DNA from: Perkinsus chesapeaki
Lineage: Eukaryota > Perkinsozoa > Perkinsida > Perkinsidae
Direction: 5' to 3'
Length of the DNA stretch: 45,664 bases
NCBI GenBank assembly: GCA_013115145.1
Contig: JAAPAO010000263.1
Span: 1 to 45,664 of the forward strand
Below are positions 18,101-33,100 of the stretch, piece by piece. Each line of letters starts with the position of its first letter. Positions within the stretch are counted from its first letter, which is position 1. The translations under genes were made by a program, and so were the position numbers. The notes beneath the pieces were generated by a model. It had not been told where the DNA came from and made no database searches. It was given only the letters and a program-made list of their open reading frames with translations.

Positions 18101-21100
18101 CTCTTTCCAGCGAGTTCCTTTCCAACGATCGAGCCATCGATGACTGCTTTGAAACGTACCTACATGGTCACGTGCGGTCGCTTGAAGATGACGAGGATAG
18201 AAGCTCTTACAGAGATGCCTCGGCGACGAGCTTGCTTTGGTTCTGTGGTATTCGAGCTAGAGTAGATAGAATCTGGCATGCCACCCGTGAGTGGATACGG
18301 TGAGGCCAGCGTGCTATAAGTCTAATCAGGAGGTGTCCCAGTCCAGGCGAGCCACTCAGTAGCCTGAAATAAAGCTGCGACAGCATGCCGAACTCCAAGC
18401 GTCGGAACTTCCCGTATCAATGTCAGGTTTGGAAATCTGGCAGACTGGTAGATTCCGTATGGACCGTTAAATTAGAGATATTTCTTCTTGGACCCAAATT
18501 GACGCTTGCAAACTGCCCATATGTGAATAGACTCTCCTTACCTTGCGGACCGCTCCCACGGTGTGCCACCGACACATACAACAGACTCAGAGATGACCTT
18601 GACCAGGACGGTAGTGACGCATGGCGGCCATACATCCATCACTGTTAGGGACTTCACCAGCAAACCGTAGTCGCTTATGAGCTTACGAGAGCTTACCTGC
18701 CGAGAGCAAAGTACACCGATTGGCGAAATTGGATTAGATACTTCGGGTACAGTCATGAGAATCTCAGTTATGAGGCGTGCAGCTTTGATAGAAAAAGCTA
18801 AAGCGCTGGGATCGGCCACCGATGGCAGGCATGTGTCGAGGAGGAACTTCATCAGCACATCGCTGTTCAGCATGCTCTCTAATAGCCCGTTCCTAAAAGA
18901 AACAAGACCATCGGAGAATAGAGGAGTCCACTGAGGAGCAGCATTGCGTACCGTTTCTCGGTAACTGCCCATTGAAGCAACTTGTAGATGAAGGCTTCAG
19001 TGAGAGCATCACCACCGCCACGGGATTTGTATGTCACACACAGGTTGGTGAGGAGGTCGATTATCTGGCAAATCAAAGGAGCAAAAGAAAACAAGCTAAG
19101 TGATACCCCTGCGTTGAGATACTGGTCGAGACCTTTGCCGAACCTCAGGTCCAGCATGTCATCTACGATGTGCATGACGTAGACGAAGAACGTCCTTGAA
19201 GGAAGGGTCGATACAGTAGCATAAGTAGCCGCTTACCGTCTCAGCAGCGTCCGGCTTGCTGTTGAGGCGTGCAGGGATAAAGTGAGCAAGGCTTCATGAG
19301 TACTTCTAGAAGCGGCTTCTCCGATGACCAGCAGCTGACTCTGAAAGTGACTTTATCTATACGCCTCATGGGCAATAGTAACCTCTGAGACGTGGAAGAA
19401 GTCCACAAGCCATCGTTTCGCAATTTGACGGCGAGTGACGTTACGACTGGAAACCAGGCCAATGAGAGCATCTAACCGCTTCAGATGCATGAGGTACTCG
19501 ATGCATTCGACACTATCGTCCTGTGTAAGGACGGTGAATAGCCTGCAAAGGAGTAATGAGCTGCAGCAAAGGCCGAGCCTTACTTAAGGAGGGCAAGACT
19601 GGTGCTAGGCTTGAGGGTAGCTGAACTGTCTTGGTCGGTGCACCTCTCGAGGAGTGACCCAAGAAGATTCAGTCTGGCTCCATGTCGAAGGAAGTAGTAG
19701 CGACTCAAGGCCTCCGCGTCCGTGTCACCACAAGCTACTAGAGCGGTGACACACCTAAGCGAAGAGTGGCCAACAGAAGCTGCGACTCGCCTACTCTGCG
19801 GCTGACTCAACACTGGTACTGGAGTTGCCTCTCATAGCTTTGGCAGCTATGATGGCCAAGCTTGAATGGACCACGTCTCGAGGGCCAGCGATCTCGCTGA
19901 TGGTCTTATAGCACAAATCTCGTAAGTTGGCCGAATAAGATCGAGCCACCAGTGGCAGTAGTACAGTATCGAACAGCAACTTCCTATCTTCCTCACATAA
20001 GAGTGAGCAGTCGGGACCCATGAGATCTCTGAAGGCCTCACCGATGAGACTGGGGAGTATGGTACCGTAGACCCGAGCGACAGAGCGACTCTCGGGCTTG
20101 ATGGTGGACACCAGCATGCGAGAAATTTGAAGACACTGTCTCACGAACGAGGGGCTTTCAGCGCAGATTCGGCGTCGGAGCTCAGTGGAAGTGGAAAGCA
20201 ACGCTGTGCCGCATTCGACCCATAGGATCTCGAGCTGAAGGTGCTGAGAGGCCTACAAGCAGGGGACCGCTCTCAAGCTGCTCGACGAAATGCGAAAATG
20301 GTATGGGAACTTACCGATGCGGAAAATACTGAAGCGATCTTATTAAGCTTTTCAACGATACCAAACTCAAATAGCTTCAGCTGAGCCCTCTGGCCTCCAC
20401 CAACACACAAAACTGCCAGCACTGCTAACAAGGCCTGAATAAAGAGAAGACCGTGTGAAGGAAACCCAGGCACTGCCTCCTTTACCGCTGGATCTGATTC
20501 GAGTACTTCGAACATGAGCTTGAGTATTTCAGAGGTGACCAGGGATGCTATCTGCTTCTCCTGATCTTCGTCACCATGGTCCCCTCCAGAAGCGATCTTG
20601 GCAATGGACTGCAAGCCTATTCTGAGGTTGTGCGCCATGCAGTCCGAAATAGAGTTCCCAGACGGACGAATTATGCCTCCGGGATCTGTCAGGAATTATC
20701 AGCAAGCCAACGGTGTAGAGCTAGTTACTTTCGGGTAAGCCATCTGCCGCAGTGTTGTCTGTTTGAGTCACAGGTCCTTCGGAGAACCTGATAGTTGTGG
20801 AACACGAACGAGAGTAGGACGCAATCGTAAAACCCCGAGTAGCCCACAGAGTCGAGTCTCGATAAATCTCTGGAGGCCACGTTCAAGCTTAGCGTACGAA
20901 ACGCCGGATGAAAAGATACTTCCCCACCGGCGGTGGCCATTAACTTATACATGGGGAGCTACCACAGTATGCATTACGTCTGGAAACTCACCCGCCGCGA
21001 CGCTTGACCTCTTGAAGCGCTTGGTGCAGAGTGGGTATCAAAACAGGTAGAGCAGTAGATACGTAAATCTTTGCAGTGCGGAACTTCATTAGGACAGATC

Positions 21101-24100
21101 CTATGAAGTGCACGTCGAATACACTGCATGCATACCCCGGTAACTTCAGCACACTAGTGAGAGCCGGTACCTAGAAGTTATTCGTACTCGCAGGGTTCTA
21201 CAGCTGTGATGACTCCCTACTATATCATCCCTGGTAAGGACCAGCACTTCAGGGTAGCCCTCCCCGAAGAGCACAATCGTGCTTAGTAGCATCCGTATTC
21301 TTCTCATGCACTTCAGTACAGAGTCTTCTTGATGAGTGGACAATAGGATTTCAGCCAGAGCTCGCAACAGCCTGGCCAGCGACAAGTGGAGCTTCTTGCG
21401 TATAAAGGCGTCCGCGGCTAGTCTCGTCACGGTCTGATCAACAACCGTGCGTAGCCATCACGGGAAGCGGTTTAGTAGTCTCTCACCTCATCACAATCCT
21501 CATGGTTCGTGACGGCCCCAGCCTTAACACATGCGTTATAAAGCATATATACACCCGTATGGATGAACCGCTCTGACCAGCCGTCATCTGCAGAGACCTC
21601 CAAGCCGATTAGAGGAGGTATGACATTCGATAACGTGGTAATGAAGAGCTCGTTGAAACTGAGCTTCGGGCCCCTAGTAGCCACCGTTGTGAAGTGGGGC
21701 ACCAGCACTAACCGCACTAGACCGTGGATGCATTGCAAGACCGTTTTGCTGGCGCTGCCGAACTGATTAAGGATGGACAGCATCCTCCTGACCGCCTCTG
21801 CCCCAGGGGTGCGAGATATCAGCTCCTTGGCTACTTTCGGTTGCAGGACGATGCCGTGCAAAAGACCAGTGAAAACCAGCAGGCATTTCTCTCGGCCTGC
21901 CGGGGAGGTATGTGTTCCCTTCTGTAATGTCCTCTCGGTGAAATGCTCAATAAAGGAAATGCACCGCATGACAGGCAGAGGCTCGTCGAGATCTTCTGCC
22001 ATGCAGCGGGCAACCATATCAGCTGCCAAGTCCGGTAGTGTATCGAGGCGGTCCACAAGCTCGCTACAGATTGCCACATTCTGATACAGCAAGGCCCGTT
22101 GACACATTAACGTGACGAGCTCATGGCACTTCGGATGTTCGCTGGTCGCCAATAGTAACATAACTATATCAGCCATTCCGTTCACGACGGGAAGGTAATC
22201 GGGCACCACAAAAGCATTGGCACATACGAATGCGAGGAGATCCATACAGGTGGATACTAATTTCTCGCGATGAGCTTTCGCCCTTGAAGCACCGCCTCCC
22301 TCAGAGTTCTCAGACAGAGCCCATCGGCACACTTCATCAACTTTCTGAACAACTGCCAACGCTTGCTGATCATCGCAGTGTGTTCCGAGGGAATCAGAAC
22401 CTTCAGACCAGAGAATCGACAAGGTGCAATGGGTGGCAATCATCCACATAGAGCCCTCTACAAGTTTGGCGTCCACAAACTGTGTACTTTGTTCAGCCTC
22501 TTTCTCTCGTAGTTTGCTGGAATCTCGGGATGCCTTCATCAAATATAAATTGCGAGGACCGCCTTGCTTCTCTTCAGTAGACCCTGTGTCTCGCTTCTCC
22601 TTGGAGTCTGACTTATGCAAGCGATGATCGCCCGGGCAGTAGGGAACTCCTTTCGAAGACCCCAGCTTCAACGAGGCTGTCGCAATATTCTTGGCGCCGC
22701 GGGAGTCAACGGAAACCTTCCAGAGCTTCTTGACGACCTCCGGCTTTTTCAGCAGGTCTTTGCGCACTTCCGGTCCACCCTCGGAGCATATTCGGAAAAG
22801 ACAGGGAAGCAATAGCGGCACTTCCCACTGTGGCGCACGGAGGAATATCTCAAGCACATTCGAAAGCATCTCTGGGCTTAGTGACAATTCCTCGTCACCG
22901 GGTGGCCCCTGCAGCAAAGCATGACGGACAGTAGCCAGAAGTAGACGAGGAAGTGTCAGCTTCATCTGAGAGTCCTGTACGACAATCTGGCCGAATACTT
23001 CCACCTCTCTCCCCAAGCTGGCAAAGTAGCACTCTATAACAGTCTCAAGGAAGCCTTCATGGCGAAGCGCGAAGTCGCTACGTACCACAGATATGCTGTG
23101 GACAATAACAGCGCTGTACTTCGCAAAGGTGTTGTCTTTTAGCAGCTCCAGAATATACTCTACACACTCATGGCTCGCGACAATCTGCTCAACAATTTTG
23201 GGCATTCGCGTCCAAGACGTAATAGCTCTGTAATGCCAGAGCCTCTGCCGCTCATCTTTGATATCTCGAACTCGTAATATGAAGGCCGCCACGTTGTCGA
23301 AGACCTTCGTCATAGCCCGGCTGATATAAGTAACTTCGTCGCCTCCAGAAGGGGTAGTGAACACTGCGTTGGAAACACTCGCGACCTCCTTTGTTTTAGC
23401 ATCTTCAGTATCGGGATTGGCACCATAAGCACACTCCCCAAGCAGCTCAGGAAAGTGCCTATAGGTGAACTTGAATCCACTTATGACGATGACATAAATG
23501 ACCTTGCCGAGTTCGGCTGAGATGTGCGTGTCACCGCGCCCGTAAAGATTCTTTTGCGCGATCTCAAGGACTGTTTCTAGCCAAGCGCAGTCGACGTCGA
23601 ACCATTTTACTTTCCGATTGCCCTCCTTGTAATGAACCATCAACGTCTGTACAGCGTAGAGAATATCTCTCAGCATCTCCCTCTGTAATATGGAATAGCT
23701 TCCACCCGGCAGTCTGCCTGGTAGCTCAAGATCCCTATGGAATCTTCCGAATGCCTTTAGTGCAATATAGAGGATAGCCTCCGCTGTGATGGAAGGGTAC
23801 AAGTCAGGATCATCTCTGTCCGCCCATTTCCGCGCGAGTGTTCTGCACATCTTAACCATTTCACACAAGAGCTCGGCCCAAAGTCTGTCGGCCTGACCCT
23901 CAGCAACCAGCACGGATCCACATCCGCTGTCATCAACGGTTTCTGTCATGAACCCAAGAAGCTCCTCCATCCACCCGCCCTCTCGGCTTGCTTCTATGTC
24001 GCATGCAGCAAGCCGGAGTAAATACGTGAGCCCTTCGCAGGTTAGAAGCTTCGCGTTGTGATCTCTCACGAGCAAGCTCAAGATTTTCCTGATGTCGTCG

Positions 24101-27100
24101 GGCGTGCAGGTACCGTCCTCATCGTGGAACTTATAGTTAACTGCCAACACAGTTAGCAGGGCATGCGTCGTTGTGATCTTCGCAAGCGACTTCGATAAGA
24201 GAGATGCTCCGAGGAACCGGAGATACTCGCTTGATTGCTCGTATCGTAGCAAATGCGCCACCGACCGAGAAAGCAGTTCGGCCTCTGCAATCTCCATCTG
24301 TTCGGTCTCGACGTAACCGCGGCACATGTCCTCATATGCGGCCAGTGCACCTAGGTATTGCATGGCCCTATATCTGACCCTAGCCGATCTATCAGCGTCC
24401 CCTAACGGTATCCACTGTGTGAGTTTTCGGTGCAGGTCATTCGCCGGCTGCATCGCTGCTGTCCACGGCGCATTCTCTTCCCTTTGCTGCTTCTGGACCG
24501 ACAAGGTGAGATATCGTATACAGGCATACAGCGCTTGGTCCATCACAGTTATGTCATGCACCTCTTCTGCCTTGCCGGCTAACTCATCACCGATGAACTT
24601 GTTTAACAACTCATAGTAGGGGTTGGTTCTGATCATTCTCTCCACCCACATAGAGTCATCTTTAGTATCGGCTAGCGTCCTCAGTAGCGCACTGAGAAGC
24701 TGCTTCAGCCGCTTATCGGAGTAATCTACTTGCGTGTTTTGAACTATATTATCGACGAAAGCTGTGAGGGCCCTCTCGTAACCGGACGTTGCGCTGCCCA
24801 CGCAGTTCCAAACATGCAAGGCGGTGAGCAGTCTGTTCATGTCAGATACCATTTCTGGATGGTCGGCCACATACTCGTAATTAAAATGGTATTTATTCTT
24901 TTCACAGAACTCATCCGAGTAGGTACAGGCTTGAACAAGAATCACTTGACTGTAGTAGCGGACTTCGTCTCGGATGCCCTCACCGGGCATAGCGGGAAGC
25001 GTTGAAGCTGGCTGCCAATCTGCGCAGCTCAAAAGATACTCAAGCTCACCATCTTCGAACTTGTTGGCGCTTTGTTCAAAACTAAGCGCCATAGAATCAC
25101 CGATTTCAGCGCCCGAATGTCGAGCTAGATAGGCCACAGCTCGATGAAGGCCCCATTGAAAATCTTCATGAAGGCGTGCGGGCTCTATCGACAATGCTTT
25201 CAACAGCTGCCGTCGATGCGATAGCATCTTTGTTGGGGATCTTTCACACAGTCTGGAAATCGCCGTGGCCACGCACTTCGCTTTCACATCACTCCAGTTG
25301 ACTATCTCCATCGCACCATTCTCGCATCGCTTATTCAAACCTTCTATCATAGCCGAGAGCAGGCTGTTCTCGGAAAGAGTATCCGTCACAGTGGACTCTC
25401 TGGTCGCCTCCATAACCGCCACGGAAGCCAAGTCTGCAAGGCGTTGATCTCTGGCCAGAGCACACCTCATCAGGGTCTCGGTGATTGCTCCCATTGCCCG
25501 AAGCCTTTCAGCCGACTCCCCTTTCCGGTGCTCTCGACTAGTTAGAGTAAGAACCATGGTCATGACCAGCATGTACGCCATGAACCTCCTGTGGACGATC
25601 TCCCCACGAGGAGCGTGCCAGAGTGCGTCCGATGTCTCGTTGTCCAGATGCAGCGGTGGGGCCAGGAAGTCCACCAGACGAGTGGCCCGGAGTCCGAGGG
25701 CTCCCACGAAGGCTGGCGAGCTCGAGCACTCGGCGGCAGCCATAAGGCTACGATCGATACCGATAGCCAGCAGCCAACAAACCGAGTCGAAGGACGCGTC
25801 ATCCTCCCCGGTAGATTCCTCCAAGTAGCGTCCGATGTCGTGACGGAATAGCTCAACCAAGCCGGAAGAGCGCCACTGAGCCCACATCTTTGAGGCTGCC
25901 ATCTCGCTAGACCGTGTGAAGAATTGTTGTATGAAAACGCCCACTACTGTGCACAGCTCATGCCTGGTTGCCGAAGAGTCGCTCGCCACTTGAGTGGACT
26001 GCAAGCGAGCAAAGTGGCTCTTAAGAAATGAGTGCAGGTGTTCCGAGCTATGCAACGCGGCGATGAAGACGTTACTGAACTCGGCCGATAAGAGGGCCAA
26101 GCACGACCGTAAGAGCAAGATCCAGACACGGTCGGCGTGCTCTCGGCTTTCCTGCTTGCCGTCCTTCGTGGCGCGACCAGCGATCAATCGCGCCACTTTC
26201 ACAGCATGCAAGAGAAGACCGAACTCCTCCCACAGAGCAATATCTTGAACTGGTGTGATAGCCATGTTATAAAGGACCTCGTAGGCTCTCCGCTGAATGT
26301 CTGGTCTACCGCTGAGGCCAATGCACTCCTTGAGAGTAATGAACACTTGTCTGGAATAGAGCTGATTTCTAATGTCTTCTCGGGAGCTCTGTGAGAGCTT
26401 GTGGAATATCTCCGTTATGATGCTCATCACTAGCGTACTCTCTTCGTTCATAGACTCTCCAGCTGTGCCTGTCAGAGATCCTTCGTACGTATTTCCCGAA
26501 CAATTTGGCCGATCGCCCACGAACGCGCGCCAAGGAGGTACCCCACAGCGGACCTACTTGCCGAAGCTAACGTCTCATGTCCGCCTGCAGCCTCGAGCTG
26601 AAGTTTCGACAAGCGTATGATGAGCTCGAGTGCCTCAGGATCGACCCCGAGCCTGTCGCCTTCAATTCCATGGAAATACCTGTGACAGAAGCTACTCGGG
26701 TTCTCGGTCACCGTGCCGCCCTCACAGGCTGGAGGCATATAGCGACATTTTCTGCATAACCTTCGAGGCCTCAAGCTCTGCAATCTCCTCATCGCTGACG
26801 AGCTCCGCGGACAGCCCTGAAGCTCGGACACGCCAGATTGAAGTACAGCACACTCTTACCTGCGTTGTCTGCTGTGGCCTCCATCTTGATATTCTTCACC
26901 AGAGTGGTAGACAGCTCTTGGCTCACTCCAGCGGACTTGCACATATTGGCTACCACAGTGTACCTGGATAGCATAGCACTCCTCACGCCGCCCCCCCCCC
27001 CACAGCCGTCGCCTTACGCAAGCTTTCTGTTTTGAATGCAATGAACTCTCGCAATGGCTCTAGCATCTCCTGTGACGCCACTGGGGCCGTCACTTGTAAT

Positions 27101-30100
27101 GAAGGTAGAGACAAGCCATTCCACTATCGGTCCGACCTCAGCACCTATCCCAGAGGATTAACAAGGTGCTCCCTCGGCAGATGCCATACCCTCCTCCGCC
27201 AGAATGACCTCCTGCAGGCTTCTCTCGCCCGATAATGCCTGTAGGGTTTCCAGCAATAGTTGAAAGCACTCTAGATAGGTAGCCTCCTCGGCAGCAGCGG
27301 CTTCTTCGGCTAGGATCACATCCTCTACCGGGTCCTGAAGATGAAGAGGTTTAAAGCATCAACTGCAAGAAAAGCGAAAGATAACATCGAAGCCTGAGCA
27401 AGAAATGCCACCCCCCCACGTGGCTGTATATTATCGGTCCTTGCCTCCCGACCCTCAGATTTGCAGCACCTCGGAAATACGTTCCCAAAGCTCCCCCTAA
27501 ATCTTCCCTATTCGCTGAAGCCGTAAGATTAAGCCTTGACCATTTCCAAGTGTAAATATTGTAGAGTGAGCGTTCACAAGGTTTTTTTTCCAATAATGAT
27601 ACGCCCCATCTACCCACCTCAACAACGTTAGTCGTTTTCTGTATCGGATGGCGCAGCGTAAGCTTTAGTGGACGCTGCAGCAGTAGTGGCTCTATGCAGG
27701 TAGCATAGTCCTTCGTCACCACTTCTGTATCATCATTGATAGCTATCAGTAGGTCACCTTCTCGTACCTATCGTCTTCACAGTGATGGTCCATCATCAGC
27801 TATCCAGTACAGCAATACCATACTGCCACGAAAGCAACATGCCTCTATGTCAAGCGTGGGAATTCAGCCTTTGGAAAAATGCAAAGTTTAAACCTCAAGT
27901 TTCGAGGTGACGCAAAGCGGTGCAAGATCCCTACAGAGGGTTCCCTGCATAGGTCTTCGTGTAGGAGATACTTTTCACGATGTGAGTTCCATATTTGATT
28001 ATTAACGTGGACTCTGACTGTATTTCCTACGTCTAGTAATGTTTAGTAAAAATGAAGTAATATGCATTAATGATATCCTCATGGCATGCTGCTCACCTCG
28101 CCCCTTCTATCCGCTGCTCCTTCAGGCATGACATGCTTAACAACTGGATACGGCGACTGCCAGCTGATCTTCAAACCGATCCTCGGAACGTCAACTTCGG
28201 TGAAGGTTAATGTGAACGTTTCCGTCTCATTCGACTCGTCGTCGTCCTCTTCCTCCTCCTCGCCGACCTTGGCATCCTCTCCCGGTACCAACTTAGTGAC
28301 CAGTCGATAACTTAGCCGCACCGCCGAAAATATGTATCTCATTATAAGCGGATCCTTCAAGGCCGTTGGAGAATTTCCAGCGATGTTACTGAGGAGCCTT
28401 GCCAGTTGCAAGTGAAGGCCGAAGTTAGTAACATACTGGTCCCAGGTGACTCTCTCTGTGCAGAGCCGGAGCACGGCGCTGCCTCGTAGGGTCGATGCAA
28501 CGCAGACCGGCATGCTCATCAAATTGGCAAGGGACCCAGCGAGATACCTCCGCACATCAGAATCATTGGTGTTGAAAAGAAGGCGCTCCAAGAACCCGCC
28601 GGTGGAGGCAACTGCCCTGTCGATGACCGATTCTTCTGTCTCGGTAGCCTCAATAGAGTTCACATTGGCCAGTAGGACACACAACCTTTGTTGGAGCACC
28701 AAAGGGCATATCTTGAGCATCTCCAAGATCTTTGGCACACCTTGCTTTGAGAAAGCGTTCGGGCAAACGTAGGTGAGTCGTATGAGGGTATCCATCAGGG
28801 AGCAGCTGATGCCCATCACCGCCTCTGTTGTGTGACGTACGAACGTCTTCACCAGAGCCAGGATCGCCTCGGTCTTATGCTGCAGCACTTCGATTGAGGC
28901 AATCTCGGCACGGATCTCCAGCGGGACCAAGTTCTTATCATCTTTGTCTATCTGCTGCCCGGTGAGGCTTTGATGGATGAGAAGGTAGCCTAGGTTCGCC
29001 AGGACTTCGTGGACGCCGTCGAGGGGACCAATGCTGATGGATTTGTGCACTCCATCCGAGCCTCCCTCTCCCACTGAAGAGCGTCTTCTTCTCTCTTGGT
29101 GATCTAGCTGGTCGTCGTCGGTATTGTGGAGACTGGTGGCGGTGTATTTGTGAAGTAGGACTCCAAGAGCTTCTATGTCGATGAAGGCCAGCATGGCGGC
29201 AGGTAAAGTGACAAGGAAGTTGAGGTTGGTCTGCGACACGAAGTCTGTGGAGGAATCCTGAGAGGCAATGAACAGCTTCATGTTTGTCAATGTAATCGGG
29301 GGCTCACTCTAGGGGCTAGAGTCTAGCACTACCGTCGGAAGCATCAAAGATACGATTTACTAAACGCAGCAGAGATTTGAAAATGAATATACAGGAAGCC
29401 ACGCTCGCTACTTGAGAAATCATTGTGAAAATAAGGGACCTTGCCGACCTGCTCATTCGCGTCGTCTTTCTCCTGATTGGTGGCTTGGATTCTCCCGAGA
29501 ACGCCTCCTCCACCGCCACTTATCCTCTTCCTCCTCAGCTGCCTCGCCAACGACCTTCTGTCTATCTCAGAGGAATAGTAGTCCTTGACTATCTCACCGA
29601 TACGAATAATGCACACCAATGCCGACACGAAGGCATAGAACTCGGTGGCCTGAGTTGGCCATCGGGTAGCGCCTTCACGGTTACTCGAAGACACCACCAG
29701 TGCGCGGCCTTGGGTGCTGGTGGCATTGAGGAGATTCCGTGAGGAGAAGCCCGGCTGGCCCAGCTTGGCCTTCATACGATTGATCACAGAGTTGACAATG
29801 AACGGCACCTTGGCAAACTCCATCGCCATCGGTCGACTCGCGGAGAGTATCGAGACCAGAGAGACTCCGAGATATCTCATGAGAGAATCATCCGAGGCCA
29901 TGCTGGTTTGACAAGTAGCCAGCAGCACTCTGGCAGGCAAGGCAGAAAGGAGGAAGTCAATATGGAAGAGGCCGCAAATACAAAGGGTACGGAGAATGTG
30001 GCGGCACACGAGAACATGCGGATGCAGGGTGGGCTTGAACTCGGTAAAGGGGACTATGGAGGATGCTTCCAGCTCGTCAGGAGTAATGTCAGCTTTAAGG

Positions 30101-33100
30101 TTGCGTTGAATGGCCTTCAGTCCAGTCGTGCCCGAGTAGAACGCCCTCAAGACCTTCTCTGACGACAACTGAAATAGTGACGTAAGATACTGGACCTTCG
30201 CGGCAGGATTGAGCAACTCCTTGACGAACTCCTTCCCTTTCACCCCGCTGACAAGGTTCGATATGCCGACAGTGGCCGTGATGAGAAGCTCAACTAGGAG
30301 GGTATCGTCAATCTCCTTGCGGCTCGTAATTCGGACTTTGGGGACAGCTACAGTATTAAGCAACGCTAGGAACACATTGACCGCATTGCACGAGAGCAAG
30401 ATAGTGTGGACCAGCTCATTAATAGATGCCGAGAACTCGCACAGAATCGAGGCCAGCACTGCACAGGTACTGTGGTAGGTTGCATCCTTTGCCTTCTCGC
30501 CGGACACCCTGGTCTGTTCGTCCAACTCCTGAGCTCAGACTGTACGCTGATAAATTGCCTTAGCAATGAGCTACCTCAGAATCATCAGGGCTCCTGCTTC
30601 CGAAGAGCAAAGTGTCAGTTGTCGTCGCGAGGACAGGTAGGAACTCAATAAGGAGGCCCTGGTGTTTACCTACAGTTAGCCAGCTCTAGCGTTTGGAGCG
30701 CTGATTCTGCAAGGGTACCGTGGCGCGCAAGAACGTTCATGGCTCCGAGGCAAACCAGTCTAGTCGAGGGAGATAGATTCAACGTCTGATAGGTAAGGAG
30801 GATCTGAGGAGTTCACCAAAGCAGTGCAAAGACAGCAAATCGGCTAAAGAAGCTAAAAGCATGTGCATGGAAAGCACGACTGATAGTCTTCTTTACCTTG
30901 ACCAGAGCCTGACCATTCATCAGCTTCACCATGGCATCTAATGTCTTATCGTTAGTCTGACACATCTCTGCCGTGAAGACCACAATGGCTTCTGCTGTGT
31001 CCTCGTCGATTTGGCCAGAATAAAATATATTATGCAGCAGCACGGGAATCTGAGAATTCTTCCGGGTGCGCACAACCACCGCAAAGATACTTTGTAGTCG
31101 ACTATTCGACTGAGAGCGCGGATGTCCTTCTCTTGGCTCAGCAAGGCCAATGCTTTCACAGCACACTTGAGGACAAAAGGGTCATGCAAGCCCTCGGCAA
31201 AGATGTTGCTGACGCCAGAGATATCCAATGTTGAGCTCCCACCTGAAATGAAGCGCAGAAATTTTACCCTTCCTCCGCCGTCCTTAGCCACTTTCCGATT
31301 TGCTGCGTATCTTCTTCGGTACTCCAAGTCTAACTATCGGCAAGCAATCCACGAGGCCTTCGAGGTCGTCTTCACCAAGAGCATCCTAGACAACCAAGCT
31401 CGGCTGGCTCTCGGGTAACGAGGAGGCCTACACCGTGGGCATCGCCCTCCTCGCTGAACCTGCTCCGATCAAGGGCAAGAAAACTGCGCCGATTGGCTTG
31501 ACCTGATAAAGCATTCTAGGGCGTTGAGTAGTCAAAGGAGCGGTACTGGTGAGGAGATGCTGCAAGAGAAATATTGCTATTTGCTTCAACTCAAGGTTGT
31601 CGGAGTATGAATAGCTGCTGACTATATCGATGCCTCTTAGAGATGGTCCTCCAATAATAGGCCGGTAACTGAATAGAAATGTAACACGGCAACACGCATT
31701 TAACCTGTAGAGTGTGAAACCAGTATCCCACCGTTCACCGAATCTATCACAGCGTCTTACAGAGATACAGTTGTCGAGTTAATCACATTAGCTAGGCAAC
31801 CGGATGCACTATAAGATATCGCGGCTCACCGCGTTATCCCTACAGCTCAGATTCAGCGAAGGGCATGAGGGCCTTCAAGGCATTGGCGACTATCTCAACA
31901 TGGGTTTCATTCTCACATGCCGCCAGGAGCATCTTCAAGCCGTCCGCCATGGCCACTCCGCGGAGTGCTGCCGATTTTTGCTCCTATGAGGCACATTAGC
32001 GCTGCATGTTGCACGTATACCTACCTCCTGCGCTCTAACAGAGGTATACTCATCTTGCGTGGGGCTGGCTGGCGGCGAGACTATATAGAGTATACTCAAA
32101 ACACAGCAGAGGCGGACGTATCTGATAGAAGCACGCTTGCCATATGTTATATCGTATAAGGAGTAACGGTTAACGATTGGCAGGCAGACCATTGAAACAG
32201 AGCCCACACTATCGGCATTAGCCAGACTTAGTCGCAAAATAGGTTTGCTTGATCACTCAGGAACAGCACTTATTCAGGAAGATGCCTCAGCGCACAAGTT
32301 ATTGGTTGAATTTCATTGGGAAATTGAAGGACATACATCAACCTGGACTAGAACTAATACAGCAGGTGCTCGGGAATGGACATAAAGTTGTCGAAAGGGA
32401 GGCCTACTGAGTGGCCTTGCATGCAGGCAGCTTACTCATCCTCGGGGAAGTGCTCCTCATACATCTTAACCGCAAGTCGGACTCCACCTTGAAGAAGGAA
32501 TTCTCCCTGGCAGTCCTCCTCGAAAGCCGTTGTAGAACACAGCAGGGCCACATGCGGGGCAAGTCTGCGATCCTTCAGTTGGCTGGCCTCCCAGTGCGTC
32601 AATATCTTTTGGAAGATAAGAGGATTATCCCTTCTAGCCTAAAAACAGACTCCGCGTCCAACAAGTGCCACAGACTTCGAACAGCAGCAGCAGCAGCAGC
32701 TTGCCTTCATGATTCTGGCTTTGCAATACTCCCCTGATGTTATCATAGCCGACAACATATCACATAGGTAGATGCAGCTATCGATGCTGATGACCTCCAA
32801 GAGTAGCAAAGGCGCCGCCTGGCTGCTATCACCCAACTGCTCTTCATCTTCCTGAGTGAAGACGACACGTGTTCCACGTGAAGTGTTCGGATATCCTCGG
32901 TGATGGGCCACCTTCATCAGCTTCTCCATGTGATCTTCTTTCTCATCATCTTGAGGTATCTTATCGTACCCCAGATATCTATCAAGCTTCGAGTCCTCAG
33001 ACACCATGCCAGACCTTCTAAGGGACTGAGGAAGCCAGATAGGACCTTCATTAGACACTTCGAAGAGCGGTTTGTCGACAAGTGCAATGCGGCATACAGT

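Noticed and set aside
26991-27001. An 11-C tract as a functional site
   Set aside because: It lies inside a predicted intron of the ARM gene and is best explained as a simple homopolymer.
32683-32702. A CAG/TGC run as a coding poly-Cys tract
   Set aside because: The frame that reads it as Cys is not clearly exonic; a simple trinucleotide repeat in or next to an intron is more likely.
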